Source: Apricaphanius iberus
Lineage: Eukaryota; Chordata; Actinopteri; Cyprinodontiformes; Aphaniidae
Reading direction: 5' to 3'
Assembly: GCA_028564705.1 (NCBI GenBank)
Contig: JAPXFQ010001135.1
Location: 477,990 to 541,989, forward strand
DNA: 64,000 nucleotides
In this document: piece after piece, positions 20,131 to 37,224 of the stretch
How positions within the stretch are numbered: position 1 is the stretch's first letter
Layout: each line of letters begins with the position of its first letter
Notes under the pieces: generated by a model
Told to the model about the DNA's origin: nothing
What the model saw: only the letters and a program-made list of their open reading frames with translations
Database searches by the model: none
Position numbers and translations under genes: made by a program

Positions 20131-22713
20131 TTTATTGATAATGTCACAAGAAACAGAACAAACATGTCCAACATGTTTCATTGATGTTTTTCCATTTTAC
20201 TATTCAAAATTAAAAGGTATTCAGTTTTCTGCAGTATCTTAAACAAAATTACATTTAATCAACATCTTCCATAAGTCTGACTCAAAACTGATTGCTGATC
20301 TAAACTCTCACAATGTCAGTTATAAAACATGAGTCGGTACAGATGTCCTGAGTGGTCAAAAGTACTTAGTGAAGGATTTTATAGAGAAATAATCACCCCT
20401 TTAACCTAAAGAAATAATTAGCTTAACGCAAATGCAGATAAATAATATAGGATCTATGACCTAAAAACGCAAAACTGTTACCATGACCAACCCACTTCTC
20501 CCACTTTAGCAAACTGAAAGTTGCATCTAGTTCTTCTTTCTGCAGCATTTGAATATCTTACTTCTACATACAGATGCATTTAGTTGGAGACATGAGGCAT
20601 AAAGATACACCAAAATCTGCAAAGCTGCTGTTCACAATTCCTTTAGCACCTACAAATGTCTAAGAATAATACAGGCATCATCACATTACAGCTGCAGTCA
20701 GGTAGGGGCAGCATGTGTTGTACTCATCGCAGAGCTACAGCAAAAAGGCACAACAGAAGAGAGTTGAGGAGAGCATAATTTGTTGAAAGTAGTGTCATTT
20801 ACCAACCAGTGATACTCACTGATACCAGCGTAAAATTGGTGGAATGATGATTTACTTTGCCAACAGGTTTTCTGTATAAAACTTTCTATAATTTTTCTTG
20901 TGCCATTTTTTAATCATATTTTACTCCCCAATAACTAGATACAGTATGTGCTTCCAAATCACAGATGTTTTAGTTAGATTGCAATGTGTTTTGAATATGG
21001 TCTTAAAAGCCCTAAGTATGTGTTCCTATGAATTTGTTAACTCAAGATACACATGCATAGGAATGGATTTTACAGTAGTGTGCAGCACAGGCTGTTCCCT
21101 ATGTGATAGCAGGGACCCAGGGCCTTGTGTGAGAAGGTGGTGGAAAAAAAAAAATATTTTTTTCTTGTTATTTTAACATCTTTTATAGTATGGTAGCTAA
21201 CTTTAGAAGATCTACACAGAAAAAAATGGATTTGCCTGAAATGCATTTGGGTATGATCTATGAAAAAGACTGAAATACGACCATGTGGACTTGATTTCAT
21301 AAACACAAGAATGAAAGGACTCCTATATAACTTTTCAACAACTAAGACAGTTTTCTAACAACTATTCCAAGTGTTCAAGTTCAGCATTCACTTTAACTTG
21401 AATTGAAAAAAAAAACTTCATTCATCTGAGGATTTGATGACTGACAGTTAACAGTAAACCTAACTTAAATTGTTGTCCATAGAAACAATGCAAATATGAT
21501 TTATTTGTTTCTTTTTGTAATTTTCATGGTTTTATATTATATAAGCTGAGCCAAAATATGAGCTTTAAGCAAATATCATGTGTTTTTCTTCTAAAGACTG
21601 TGTGAAAAATATGCTTTTAACCCAAAAATATTGATTATCCCTCTCAGATTTAGGTTTTACATCAGGAAGGTCAGCTCTTCCTCGGATAGTCCCTAGATTC
21701 AAACAGGGTGGTGGGAGATTATGGCTAACATAAAACCACTGATAGACAGAGTCTCCCACCCCCTGCATGAAGCTACTGCTGAGCTGGGTAGCTCCTTCAG
21801 CGATAGACTGCTGCATCCAAGGTGCACATAGAGCGTTACCACAGATCCTTACTCTCAGCAGCTGTTATACTCTACAACCATCGCTGTTCCCTACAAAACT
21901 CAATTAGTGTTACATTTCTGCTGTTATTCCACATATCTGTTGTTTGCACAGTTTTTTTAATTAGTCACTTTACGTGGACAGTTGGCTGTTTGATGCTCAA
22001 ATACACATGCATATTTTGTAAATATGCTTAGATTATCCTGCTCATTTGCACATTTCTTAAACTAGAATATGCTACTTGTATTTTAGTGTTGTCATTTTGC
22101 CCTCACTGTACATCTCAGTTTTGTATAAATTTATTTGTGTGAATCTGTTACATAACTTTTATGCCTGATTTTCCTATTGTGAGATAATAAGGAAAAACTT
22201 TTGTCTTCTCTATTCTATTCTAACTCTTGACGTTTTGGAGTGGCTCAACAGGACTCCCAGTCTAATCTGATGGAGATTCTGAGAAGGAGGCTCAAAATTA
22301 GAGTGATTTTAGAGTAGCCTTCCAATCACATATACTTGGAGCTCATCACCAAGCATAAATCATCAAAGAAGTTGTGGAAAGGAGCAGAAAGCTGCTCAAC
22401 TATTATAAGATGGGTTTGATTACTTTTATGCTAGTAAAGAGTATTCCACTGATATTTGAGAGGTGTATAAATCATGTTCATGTTTCCTTTTTCCCCCCCA
22501 ATGAAAATAAAATTAACCCTACTTTTCAATTGTTTTTATCTATGTTTGGTAAATGCCTATCTCCATCAGAAGTAAACTTCTTGACTAAATAAAAAACAAA
22601 AAAAATCCCAATCTGCCAAGGGTATAAATAATGCTGAGTTTAAGTGTAAGTCGAGAGCTGAAAAATCACCTTCAATGGACCCCAGAGCCAAAACAGGTAG
22701 TTATTTGGTAACA
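20131..22713 (-). other. Probable 3' UTR / downstream flank of the SNTX-like gene
   Basis: Non-coding sequence after the SNTX-like stop. The first strong minus-strand AATAAA with long sequence behind it is at 20136-20131 (TTTATT on +), so the UTR could reach 2.6 kb. A LINE 3' end on the + strand lies within it (21600-22225). Other hexamers exist; the true 3' end is unknown. Confidence 0.35.
21600..22225 (+). mobile_element. LINE 3' end (CR1/L2/Rex1 group)
   Basis: The + strand reads IKPLIDRVSHPLHEATAELG, then SSFSDRLLHPRC, and after a frameshift ERYHRSLLSAAVILYNHRCS: the conserved C-terminus of this LINE group (HPLHE ... RL..PRC ... ERYRRSF.P.A...YN). It ends in a 3' UTR with GTGAGATAATAAGGA and TCTATTCTATTC-like tail units. 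5'-truncated, as usual for LINEs. It is the same kind of element as at 2600-3010. Confidence 0.75.
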
Positions 22714-27179
<4,466 letters not shown>

Positions 27180-28130
27180 CTGGTAGAGAAAAAAAACAAA
27201 AACGTGTCAAACAGCAAAGTGAATGCTTGAAGAGAGAGAAAAGAGAATGCACACAGGAACACTGAATTGTTTTCAATCAAAGCACTGGAGGAAAACTTGT
27301 CATATGAATCAAGCCATTGTAAAGCACAAGTTCTGTAAAACCATTAAACTTTTCACCTTACTCTTTCAGTCTGTCCTCACAGATAGAAGATGTTCAGATC
27401 AGTTGAGTCGACTGGGAGTCTTCGGAAACTTTTACTGGATCTTCCAGTGTGATGTTCTATCAGGTTTCACATGTTCTTATACTGTTAGATGTATTTTCAC
27501 TCTCCTCCCCTTTGCCAGCATCGAGACCAAAAATGGCATTATGAGGTATGTAGTTCTGTTGAAGTGGGTTTGATAATACGGCGATTCGTTAGAATTGTTA
27601 TCACACAGCACAAACTATATGCAATGCAAATTATAGCACTGTGGACCTCCATATTGAGTAAAATTTCTTTTTTTCAAGCTTCCCTTAATCTTGGACAGCA
27701 ATGCAAATTGGAAAAGAACCTTCAGGAGTCCAGATTTAAAAAAAAGATACAGGCACAAACTCATTTTGCAAGAAAAAATTTGATAGTCAAATCACGTCCT
27801 CCACCCTTTTCTCAGTCCCCGTAACGTCAGAAAAATGAAACCGGTTTGAAGCTTGATAGTAAATATGCATATGAATTTATGAAATGTGTTAAAATGTAAG
27901 GCAAACACATATTTAGACTGCGCTAATATCTTAAAAAACATTAAAAACAATCAATAATGAATCTAAGACATAAGACAACGATGAAACTACTTCTGCATCT
28001 TTAGAGATCACTTTTTGTCTTTTTACAGTTGATTAAGACATAAGAAAATGTTACACTATTGAGGAATAAATGGATGACACAAGCGCTGCATTCAATCACC
28101 TCTTTAATTCCACTCCAACAACTGGAAACG
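27180..28130. other. Upstream flank of the SNTX-like gene
   Basis: Contains the pyrimidine-rich acceptor side of a putative 5'-UTR intron (minus strand, 27180-27200). Beyond that I see AT-rich sequence with no named repeat and no promoter motif I would defend; reading frames at 27223-27573 and 27489-27824 show no known domain. Confidence 0.5.
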
Positions 28131-28751
28131 GTAGGGGAGAGTGGGGTATGTTGTCACACTTTACACACTGTCTAATATTTGCTGAGCACCATACATAAAA
28201 ATTGTATAAATCTTATACCAAATGAAAGAAGTGAGTCTCATGTACATATGTTGTATTGGTTGGAGCCGATGTGAGCAGTGGGGTGGGAATGACAGCATGA
28301 CTATGCCATTTTCTTTGGCATAATTGAGTCCATCAATGGGCAGATGAGACTTGTGGTTGTCCAAAAGGAGTAAACAGGGCTTCTCCCTTGAGCACTTTGT
28401 TTGCTCACTGAAATGCTTCAGGAAGTCAACAAAGTGTGTGTCTTTCATCCATCCAGAGGAATTTGCCCCTCCTTTGCTGCCAGGTGGCCCATTGATCAGG
28501 AAATGATTGCGGAAGTTAACACGGGGAAAAATAAAATATGGAGGTATACTATTCCCTGTGGCTGACACGGCACAGGCCAGTGTGACAAGGGTTCCCCTTT
28601 CAGCTGAGGTCAGTGAACCTATTTGTTTGAATCCACGTCTGGCCACCACTTTGTCTGGTTTATGTACAGTGGTGACCTCAGTTTCATCAACATTCCAAAT
28701 GTCTCCTGGTCCAAATTCATATTTGGGTAACACAATCTCTAAGTTGTCAAA
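28131..28751 (-). pseudogene. pogo/Tigger-type transposase fragment (DDE_1) with one element end
   Basis: Minus-strand frame (to 28161) reads GDIWNVDETEVTTVHKPDKV, holding the first catalytic Asp, then FPPCFI-like FIFPRVNF and KPCLLLLDNHKSHLPIDGLN with the second catalytic Asp, then MLSFPPHCSHRLQPI. The third acidic position is lost where the sequence decays after LQP. The N-terminal DNA-binding part is missing: the frame ends at the (GGCA)n tract. GTAGGGGAGAGTGGGG at 28131-28146 fits the terminal repeat of such elements. Confidence 0.82.
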
Positions 28752-28777
28752 GGCAGGCAGGCAGGCAGGCAGGCAGG
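28752..28777. repeat. (GGCA)n microsatellite at a transposon-transposon junction
   Basis: Six and a half GGCA units directly between the pogo-type fragment and the gypsy fragment. Confidence 0.93.
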
Positions 28778-28778
28778 T

Positions 28779-30425
28779 CCCTTTGGCATTACATCAGCAC
28801 CAGAAATATTTCAGCAGAAGATGAGTTCACATCTGAGAGACCACACAGGCACAGAAGTCGTCATGGATGATATTCTGATCTATGGTAAAAATAAAGAAGA
28901 ACACGACCACAACCTGCAAGCCGCGATGGACACAATTAAAGCTTCAGGACTAAAATTAAATAAGGACAAATTTCATTTCAAAAAATCTGAGACCCGCTAT
29001 TTCGGACACATCGGGAAGGATGGCATTCGACCAGACATGGAGAAGGTCAGAGCCACAGCCAGCCCAACCATCATCACAGAACTGTGACAAGCGATCGGAA
29101 TGATCAATTTTCTGGGGAAATTCCTTCCTGACCTCTCCACTGTTTTGCACCCTATTAAATGCTTACTGAAGAGTGACACAGTGTGGACATGGGGTGAAGC
29201 ACAAGAGGAGGCTTTCAGAAAAGTAAAAGACATGCTGACCTCAGCACCAGTACTGGCATACTATGACGCAAAAAAACTGACGTCGGTGAGCACGGATGCA
29301 AGTAGTTATGGCTGAGGGGGTGCACTCTACCAGGAACACAGCAATGGATTTCAACCAATTGCCTTTTGTTAAAGGACATTAACAGAGACTGAGCATAGAT
29401 ACTCCCAGACAGAAAAGGAGTGCCTCGCCAGCATGTGGGTGTGCGAGCGCTTCGGAAGGTACCTACAAGGTTTGGACAGATTTGTGCTGGAGACCGACCA
29501 CAAGCCACTGGTCCCACTCATTGACAGCTATGACCTCGATAAAACCCCTGTTAGGTGTCAAAGTTTACTGATGCGTTTAATGAAGTTCAATGCAGAAGCT
29601 GTCCATGTACTGGGAAAGCAGTTTGTCGTCGCTGACAATCTGTCTCGTAACCCCCTACGTGATTGTACGGTGTCAGACACAGAACAGAATGTTAAAGCTT
29701 ATGTTCAGGCAGTTGTCGAAACCAGACCGATCACCAAAGACCGGCTCAACACTATGACAGAGGCCACAAGTAACGACGACATTCTCCAAACAGCGATTCG
29801 TTATACATGTAATGGTTGGCCCTCAGATTCATCCCGCTTACCACACAACGTGCTCAAGTACCACGCTGCTAGAGCTCATTTAGAAGTTGATGGATTCTTA
29901 CTAAATGACGACCGTATTGTTGTCCCCCTCTCAATGCAAAAGATGGTGTCACAAATACATGCAGGTCATCAGGGTCTCACTAAGTGCTGGAAAAGGGCTA
30001 ACATCTCAGTGTGGTGGCCTGGTGTTGGGAGAGACATAACTGAGATTGTGAATATATGTGAGCTCTGCATCAAGAATAAACCAACGCAAACTAAAAGATC
30101 CTCTCATCACCGCACCAGTTCCATTAGGAGCTTGGCATAAGATAGCTGCTGATCTATTCGAACTTGAGGTTTCTCATTTGCCTTTTACAAGCAGCAACCA
30201 AGTCATTACATGGCTAAAGTGCATGTTTGCCAGGTGGGGGATCCCATTCGAGCTCGTTACAGATAATGGCCCTCAGTTTGCTTCAGTGGAGTTTCGCCAC
30301 TTCAGTGAGGAATATACAACTTCGACCACACGACATCAAGCCCTTACTACCCTCAAGCGAATGGAGCAGCTGAGAGGAGTGTGGCCATAGCAAAAAGAAT
30401 CCTCCGTCAACTGGATCCATCTGTA
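28779..30425 (+). pseudogene. Ty3/gypsy pol fragment: RT, RNase H, integrase
   Basis: Starts inside reverse transcriptase at PFGITSAPEIFQ, passes the active-site motif VMDDILIYGKN, then INFLGKFLPDLS and RNase H pieces (VSTDASSYG, ETDHKPLVPLID). Next comes the integrase zinc-binding region (HAGHQGLTKCWKRA ... CELCIKNK), the core start IAADLFELE, and FELVTDNGPQFASVEF with the second core Asp. Several stops, a frameshift near 30140 and a short deletion within the integrase core make it dead. No LTR, gag or protease found. Decayed old copy; no function implied. Confidence 0.9.
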
Positions 30426-31225
30426 ATCAATATAATCCTTTCCATCGAAGGCAAAAGCAGCACGAGTTTGCCTCCTATGCTGGTTGAGTGGATGAACCCA
30501 AAACCATAGACTGTAGGTTAGGGGCATTGTCCCGCCTTCTGCGGATTATGATTGGGTACAGGTCCTAAATTTTATTATTTATAAATGGATCATATAACGT
30601 TTAGGCACTTTTGCTCAAGTGTTAGGATTAGAAGATGAGTCGGGTTAAGGTTAGGTAATGATCCTCAAACCTCTGTATTAGTAATAAATCAATCAGATTA
30701 GCCAATCAAGGGTGAGAAAGTAGGGACCTTGCCTCCTAACTACGGAGGTTTCCAATATTCTCACCCTGAGGAACAGAAGTGATCTTGATCTGTTTGAAGC
30801 TGAAGCTCCGGTGCCTATGACTTTGGACACAGTGCTTCAGAGGCACTGTGTATATGCTTGTTTCATCTGAGCAGTCATGTAATCAGTGGCATTCGAAGCT
30901 TTTGTTCTGTAGTCACTGAATAGGTACCCAACTTAATGGTTAAAAAGGTGATGTGTGTCTGTGATTTGTTTTGGAGATGAGTAGCAAATGGTGCCAAACT
31001 AGCTGTCTGGCTCTGTTGCTGAGAAGAATACCATGTTCAGCAACCAGTCAGAGCCACTAGTGAAAAGCAGAAGTTTTGATGTTTTGTTTTTCTTCTTCTA
31101 ATTGAGGTGTAAGTTCAGTTATACAGTTACATGCAGATAATGTAGCTAAGTGACTACTTAATACATGTCTATATATCATGTTAAGCTAGTTAACAATATT
31201 AATGTTGCCTATTTTACATTCCTTA

Positions 31226-31275
31226 GGGGAGAATAGTGTAATGTGAGACACTGGGTAATGTGAGACAACACCTGT
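31226..31275 (+). mobile_element. Solo pogo-like terminal fragment
   Basis: TTAGGGGAGAATAGTGTAAT followed by GTGAGACACTGGGTAATGTG resembles the terminus at 28131 in the same orientation. Because it is direct rather than inverted it is not the partner end of that element. Confidence 0.4.
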
Positions 31276-31533
31276 ATCTAGGCAACAGAACACATTTGTG
31301 CCCATGTGACCTTTATGTTTCCAACATCCTCCCTTTTCCCCTTGGCCATAAACAAGAGAGGGTCATTTTGCTAAGGTAAGCATGTTATTTATTAATTTTT
31401 TTCAAAAAATGTTTGTTTTTTTTGCATGTAAAAGTAAATTTTGTTGCTGTCAAGTTTATCAACTGTTGTGCCAAAGCAAATTGGTTAAGATAGAAAACCG
31501 GATACCTGTTGATGAACTACCAACATTTAAAAC

Positions 31534-31930
31534 CATCCCTGCATCCGAATACCCCTACTACACCTACTACGTAGCAGGCGAAAAGCAGTAAGCCAGCGAT
31601 GTAGTAGATCCGAATCTAGTATGGATTGGCATAGTAGGCATAAAGTTCCTGGATGTGTTCTACCACCAAAGTAAAATCCGCTGTATGCTATGCTATCCCA
31701 CAATGCAGCGGAAACCCCAAAATCGTAGAAGAAGAGTGATGTCGGCTACCGAGGACCGGACCACAGGCGACGTAATAAAATGTCAACATCCCGATAAAAT
31801 GGTGGAGCAGTACGTCCGATTTCATGCCTACTACTCCCTCGTTTGCTAAACAGTGTTTACTGCATTAACGGGTAAGTAGTAGCTACTATGTAGCATGTAG
31901 TACATGCTATAGAATTCGGATGCAGGGCAT
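31534..31930. mobile_element. MITE with 14-bp perfect TIRs and 3-bp target duplication (CAT)
   Basis: Element 31537-31927 (391 bp) begins CCCTGCATCCGAAT and ends ATTCGGATGCAGGG, exact inverted repeats, with CAT at 31534-31536 and 31928-31930. Subterminal CTACTACACCTACTACG and CTACTATGTAGCATGTAG extend the symmetry loosely. A 3-bp duplication fits Harbinger-type insertion, though those usually favour TWA. No coding capacity. Confidence 0.85.
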
Positions 31931-33599
31931 GCTAGCTGAAGGTTAGCCTGAATTGCTAAGACAGGTCATTTTTTCTAAAATAGTGGAGGTGGGGTAAAGC
32001 TAGACAGTGTCTCCCATCTGTCTCCCAGCTAAAGGGTCCTGGGCACCTGCCCCTTTTCTCAATGATGACCCAAGTGCCCTTTAAAAAAAAAAAATAACAA
32101 AAAAAGAAATTGATCATCTGTCTGTGCCATTCAACACCAACATTTAACTATTACTAACAATTTAGCTAAATAAAATGATCTGGTTATTGTCAGTAACACA
32201 ATGGCTCATTATGCCTCTGCCTCCACTCCTGGGCTGCTTAGCCTTATGAGTGAGGTCGCTGAGGGGGCCAAGAATTATGGTCAAGAATATAAAGAAATAC
32301 CCCCATTTGTGAAGGAAAATATAGTCTGGATTTTGAAGTTATATAAAACAGTTTATTTTATTTGCTTGCAATAGTGGTTTTTAGATCTACTGACAACTGA
32401 ATATGAAATTCTTATCTTATTTGTATGAAAGACTTTTCATTTTCAGCAATTCAATGGTAAAAAAAATTCCTGATGCGTATAATTTTAGCCATTTTAATTG
32501 ATTTCTACTATTTTTTTTATTTCAAAACATCTTTTCCACAAAGTAAGCTTTTATTTCATGGTGTTTTTCCCAATTACATTTTTTTTAGAGGATTTTTTTC
32601 AGTTGAATGAGTACATTTGCCAATCAGGATCAGAGGGAGGGACCTGAGATTATTTTTTTCACAATTTCACAGACCCATTATATATTTGTTTATTGTTTAC
32701 TAATGTAGACATATTTCACAGGTTTTTATTTATTTATTTGACTTTGAGCACTTTCGTGTTCCAATATGGAAAGCCAGACACTCCACTATTCCTACAGTAG
32801 TAGTGCTAGTAGTTCCCATTCATTTATAATTATTTATGCTAAGCAAAAGCAAACAGAATGCTGCCAGGTCAGGGTAATTACTGTGTTTTTTTTTTTTTAT
32901 CAATTATCACTCTGAGGAATATGGCAAAAGATACATTTTTATTTAGGGGTGGAATATCCCTTTAATGAGGCACCTGAGTTTCTGTGGAGGTTAACCAGTC
33001 AGATATTAGGGTTTATTTAGCGAGACAATGCTTCAAGATTAATTATTCCATAATGTACTTTATAAAACTTGTTTAATCAGCTACCAGCTATCCTATGGTC
33101 TTTTTAATGTTGGTATTTTATCAACACATCCCAGCAGTAGCGTCTCAATGTCCCAGGGTACTTTGGCTTTGCATGGTCCACAACTGATGATGTTGATATT
33201 ATGTTGCAAAACTCTAGTATTCTATTGCTGGGTATTGGTTCTTGCTATTCAGGATGATACACTGAGTTCTGTTGTTGTAAGCCGTTTGCTATGTGTGCCC
33301 CTTTTTGAACTCTGAGCCCCTGCCCCTCTCAAGGACTCTGCACGGCCCTGTTTTGTAGTGTTGGAGTTGAGTTGCAGCAAGGTGGTTTCTATCTCTCATT
33401 TGAATGTTAATAAAACATGTTGAATTACAATATGTTGTATTTGATTTAGTTTAGAATTACTGTCAAGTGTTTTGAAAAAATAGGTGCTTAATTGACCAAC
33501 TCTCGTAATTCTGTGACTAGTCTGACATTTGTTCTGGAATGTGAGGCTGTCAGGCTAGCTATCAGGATTCTAACCGTGTGTATTAAATGCAGATTATAG

Positions 33600-33850
33600 C
33601 AACGTTTCTCTGGGGGCTTTCTTCTGCTCCTCCCTTCAGTGGTCCGGTCAGCCCTGCATTAGTCCAGCTGGGGCTCCTAGGCTCTGGGGTCCTGTGGATG
33701 TCTGTGGCTCTGATATCCATGTCTGCGTGGATTCCTGGGAGGTGGATTGATGGCTCCTCACAGCAGCTATCAAACAGTTGTATGCAGAAACCTTATATAC
33801 ACTAGCTTGCTCACACACACACAAGTGTGGGAACTCTGGTGTTTACAGAT
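33600..33850. repeat. Possible interspersed repeat ending in CA/ATAG simple repeats
   Basis: A GC-richer segment with GGGGCTCCTAGGCTCTGG and GTCCTGTGGATGTCTGTGG, followed by CACACACACACA and nearby ATAGATAGATAG. It resembles a fish repeat seen in many genomes, but I cannot name it. Confidence 0.35.
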
Positions 33851-34919
33851 ATAATCATAGATAGATAGATGTAATGTATGTGTATGTTGTGCATTATCAT
33901 GTACATATATTTTTCACTATGTATTTAAGCATCAAGAAATCGTCAGACAAGTGACACCAAACAAAACCTAAGTTTAAGGACAGTTTATTTATCAACTGGC
34001 AAGCGGGTTGAGTTGGTGTTCATACTAAAGGCCACCAGATGTCATCCAAGAAGACTGTGTTAGAAAGCTTTGAGCAATGAACCTGAAGAGACACAAACTG
34101 ATTTTATTATACAAAACATAAACTAATTCCTGTCCAGGTTAGACCTTTCTGTCACTTCTGTCAGAAATTAATTTTTCCAATTTCCTAACAGTGTTATGGT
34201 TAATGTTTTGGTGCTCTATCTTTCAATTGATGCCATCTTATTTGATAATATTCTATTTCATACATTTGTCCAAAAATCTTATTTCTTATCCTTTTTATTG
34301 CTTATCTTCTATTCTTATTATTCTTCTAATCAATTCATTTCACTTTTACTTATATAGCGCCAATTCACAACAAATGTCATCTCAAGGCACTTTACAACAA
34401 AAGTCATTTCAATAAAGTTAAAAGAGCCCTTGCGTTGATGGATAATGCCGTTGCGTCAATTCGTCTCCGTCAAAAGACGGAGAAGCATAAACTAGGCTTA
34501 AGAATCTACATCAACGTACCCAGAGAAGTATCATTTGGAACTGGGAAACACTTAAGACAACTACCAATCCTCAGTTATTTGCACTTAATTGGAATAACTT
34601 TCTGAAAAAGCCTACACTTAAAAACCTCTTTTGAAGCCTGTGTATCAGTCTGAAAGCCATCAATATGCTCACATTTTCCAGTGTTTTACTGGTTCTCTTT
34701 TCTGTCTTCCATTTTTCTGTTCATTTCCATCTTCTTATCTCCTCTCTTAGCTTGACTCTTGACACATTTCCCATCCTCAAAGGCCACATCAGACGAATCA
34801 TCTTCTCAGCTCTCGAACAGCCAAATCATTTATAGCCAAGAGTCAAAACACACTTCTCACTGTCTCATAAAGAGCTTAATTCAGCTCAGACCACACAAAG
34901 CACTGCAGCATTAAGGAGG

Positions 34920-35242
34920 TCTTCAAAGCACAGACATAAATAACAAATTAAACTCATCTCTAATGCAGCTAAAGCCTCCTATAGTTCTGATTGTGTTCAA
35001 CCCGACAGAGCAGCGATGCATGGTTGACTATCATTGTCCTATATTCCTATTTTTCTGCACCTGACTTGCACTGATCATTACCTGCACTCGTGTATATTTT
35101 AATCTGTTTAGAACATTTTATTTTATTTTGTTCTTATTCAAGTGTTTTTCTTTTACGTATGTTTGCACCAAGTACTGCCGCAAACTCCTAATGTTGTAAA
35201 TCTGCCCAACATTTGGCAATAAAACCCTTTCTGATTCTGATT
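34920..35242 (+). mobile_element. LINE 3' UTR and tail
   Basis: Ends GGCAATAAAACCCTTTCTGA followed by TTCTGATT, the poly(A)-like signal and TCTGAT tail units typical of fish L2/Rex1-type LINE 3' ends. The sequence upstream has only traces of coding sequence. Confidence 0.55.
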
Positions 35243-35699
35243 TTCACTACATTGAGCTATTTCCTGTTTTGCCAGGTCATTAGAATGTATTATTACTTTG
35301 GAGTCTTGCATATTGAGCAGTTCATCCCCATAATCATTTTTATACAAACTTACACATAAAAGTAGTATTTATTCTATATTATAAGCCTGAGATTCATAAA
35401 AAGAACATTTTCTGCTTTGTCTAGTGCAACCATAAAGTTAAGGGACAAATCCATCTATCTAAACCCACTAATCTAGAGTTGTTGGGGGGGCTGGCGCCTA
35501 TTTCCAGCGGTCAATGGGCAAGAGGCCGCCATGGACATGTTCTCATTCCAAATAATTGTGAAGTGGCATGCAAATCAATTAATAGCAGAACTTTAAAAAA
35601 AGATTTCACATCACAGCCACGAAATCTCGAGCGTTAAGTTTAGAAATTCATGCTAGATTTTTTTTTAAACTTTTTTTCTTCAGACAAAATTCTAAAAGC

Positions 35700-35935
35700 T
35701 ATGAATGTAGCTCCCTTTACTCTGATAATCCTAAATTAAGAGATCAATGAAATGGTAATATAGCCCACCAGTGTGTAATTTAATCTGATCTAATCACGGT
35801 TGTGGATACGTTTAGAGTGGAAGTTTTATTCCAATTTACAATTATTCTCTACTACTTTATGTGTTGGTTTGTCACAAAAATCCTGATAAAGTAAATTGAA
35901 TCTTGTAGTTGTTATGGGACAAAATTGGAATTTAA
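35700..35935 (+). mobile_element. Tc1-like deletion derivative
   Basis: CTCCCTTTACTCTGATAATC and GTGTGTAATTTAATCTGATC match the 5' non-coding part of the Tc1 family noted at 4035. CTTTATGTGTTGGTTTGTCA and the following AAAATCCTGATAAAGTAA match its 3' part. The transposase between them is deleted. Confidence 0.5.
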
Positions 35936-36227
35936 ATGGTATTAAAACTTGTATTAGGGACTGTCGGCTATACTGTCCCACTTGCCTAAATTGTCAAACT
36001 GCTATTTATTTAAGTTTTTACAGTTCATTCTAGAGTGGGAATGTGGCCAAATATGAAATACAAATTGAATGCATTTCATTGTAGGAGTAAGACTTTCCTT
36101 CAGCAGAGCAATAAATTGTGTCAGCATTGAGCCTCAGAAACTCCAAACACTGCATTTCTGGCTCTAATTTGTAATCTTGCTTTTCAAATGGAAAGCAGCA
36201 AGCTGTGTTTTCTGTGTAAAGTCTTAT

Positions 36228-36266
36228 GCAAATGTATGCAGCGTAGCAAATGTATGCAGCGTAGCA
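36228..36266. repeat. Two-unit tandem repeat (18 bp)
   Basis: AAATGTATGCAGCGTAGC occurs twice in direct succession. A recent local duplication. Confidence 0.8.
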
Positions 36267-37224
36267 AAAAACAAGGTTTTACATTTCCAAAGCTGTGTTT
36301 GGCTTTGAAATTAAAGCAGTTATCTTTGCTTTCATTTCAGATCTTCTGACTGTAAATACTCACATGTTGTCACCTATAAAGATTTTTCAGGCAGTTACTG
36401 GTCAATGTGTTTGGCCTGGAAAACTATTGATTTACTTTATTTTGATGTCTTGTTTTGATAAAAAATTTACAACTTCAAGCTGTCATTCAGTAGGAAAAAC
36501 ATTTGTTGTGTACAGTGCTGCTAAACATTTTTCTAGAACATGTTAAATATTCCACAGTTTGTTATGCTTCTGTCTCATTCTGTTATTTTTTCCAACTAAT
36601 ACATCTACTTACAAAGCACCTCTGTGCCAAAGTTCATCCTGGTTGTTTGAGCTTGTTTATAAATTTGATAAAACTGAAAAATTGATGTTGTATAAATATT
36701 CCAACCCTTCACTCATTACTTTTCCTAGGCACATGCAAGGCAATCATACAAGACTGAAAGATCTTTTCTTTTGAAGTCTGAACCAAGTTGGTTTGGGACC
36801 GTCAGATCACTAGCCATGACTCACCAAGTCTATCCATGAGCTTTTCCCTGGTGTTGACACAGAGTTGAGAGGAACCCACATGCCGACATAAGCAGAAGGA
36901 TAGGATTGGATACACTTTTACAGATTTTTAGTCCAGCAACCAATAAGACTTTGCAAATTAAATACACCACCGAGATTTTATGACCCACAATGCATAAATA
37001 AACAACATATATAATCATACACATGATCATACAAACATATAAATGTACTCCGAAGCAGCCCCCCCACAATAAATATCACAGCGTGACTTCCTCCCCTGCT
37101 TACATCACTCCCTGTTTCCCTGTTTTTGTCAGTTAATTGTCTTCAGCTGTTCCTAGTCTTCCTGATTACCTTCCCATTGTTTTCTAAGCCCTTTTAAGAA
37201 CCAGTATTTTCCCCAGCGCCTTTC

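Larger units (their letters stand above)
31931..37224. other. Gene-free region with retroposon and Tc1 remnants
   Basis: No exon-like frame. It holds a possible repeat at 33600-33850, a short copy of the CAATTCA repeat (34330-34410), a LINE 3' tail (34920-35242), a GGAT-tail repeat piece (35453-35531), a Tc1-like remnant (35700-35935) and a short direct repeat at 36228-36266. 31931-33580 and 36270-37220 are otherwise featureless AT-rich DNA. Confidence 0.6.

Noticed and set aside
28131..31275. A single pogo element bounded by GGGGAGA-type ends at 28131 and 31226
   Set aside because: The two ends point the same way; a DNA transposon needs inverted ends.
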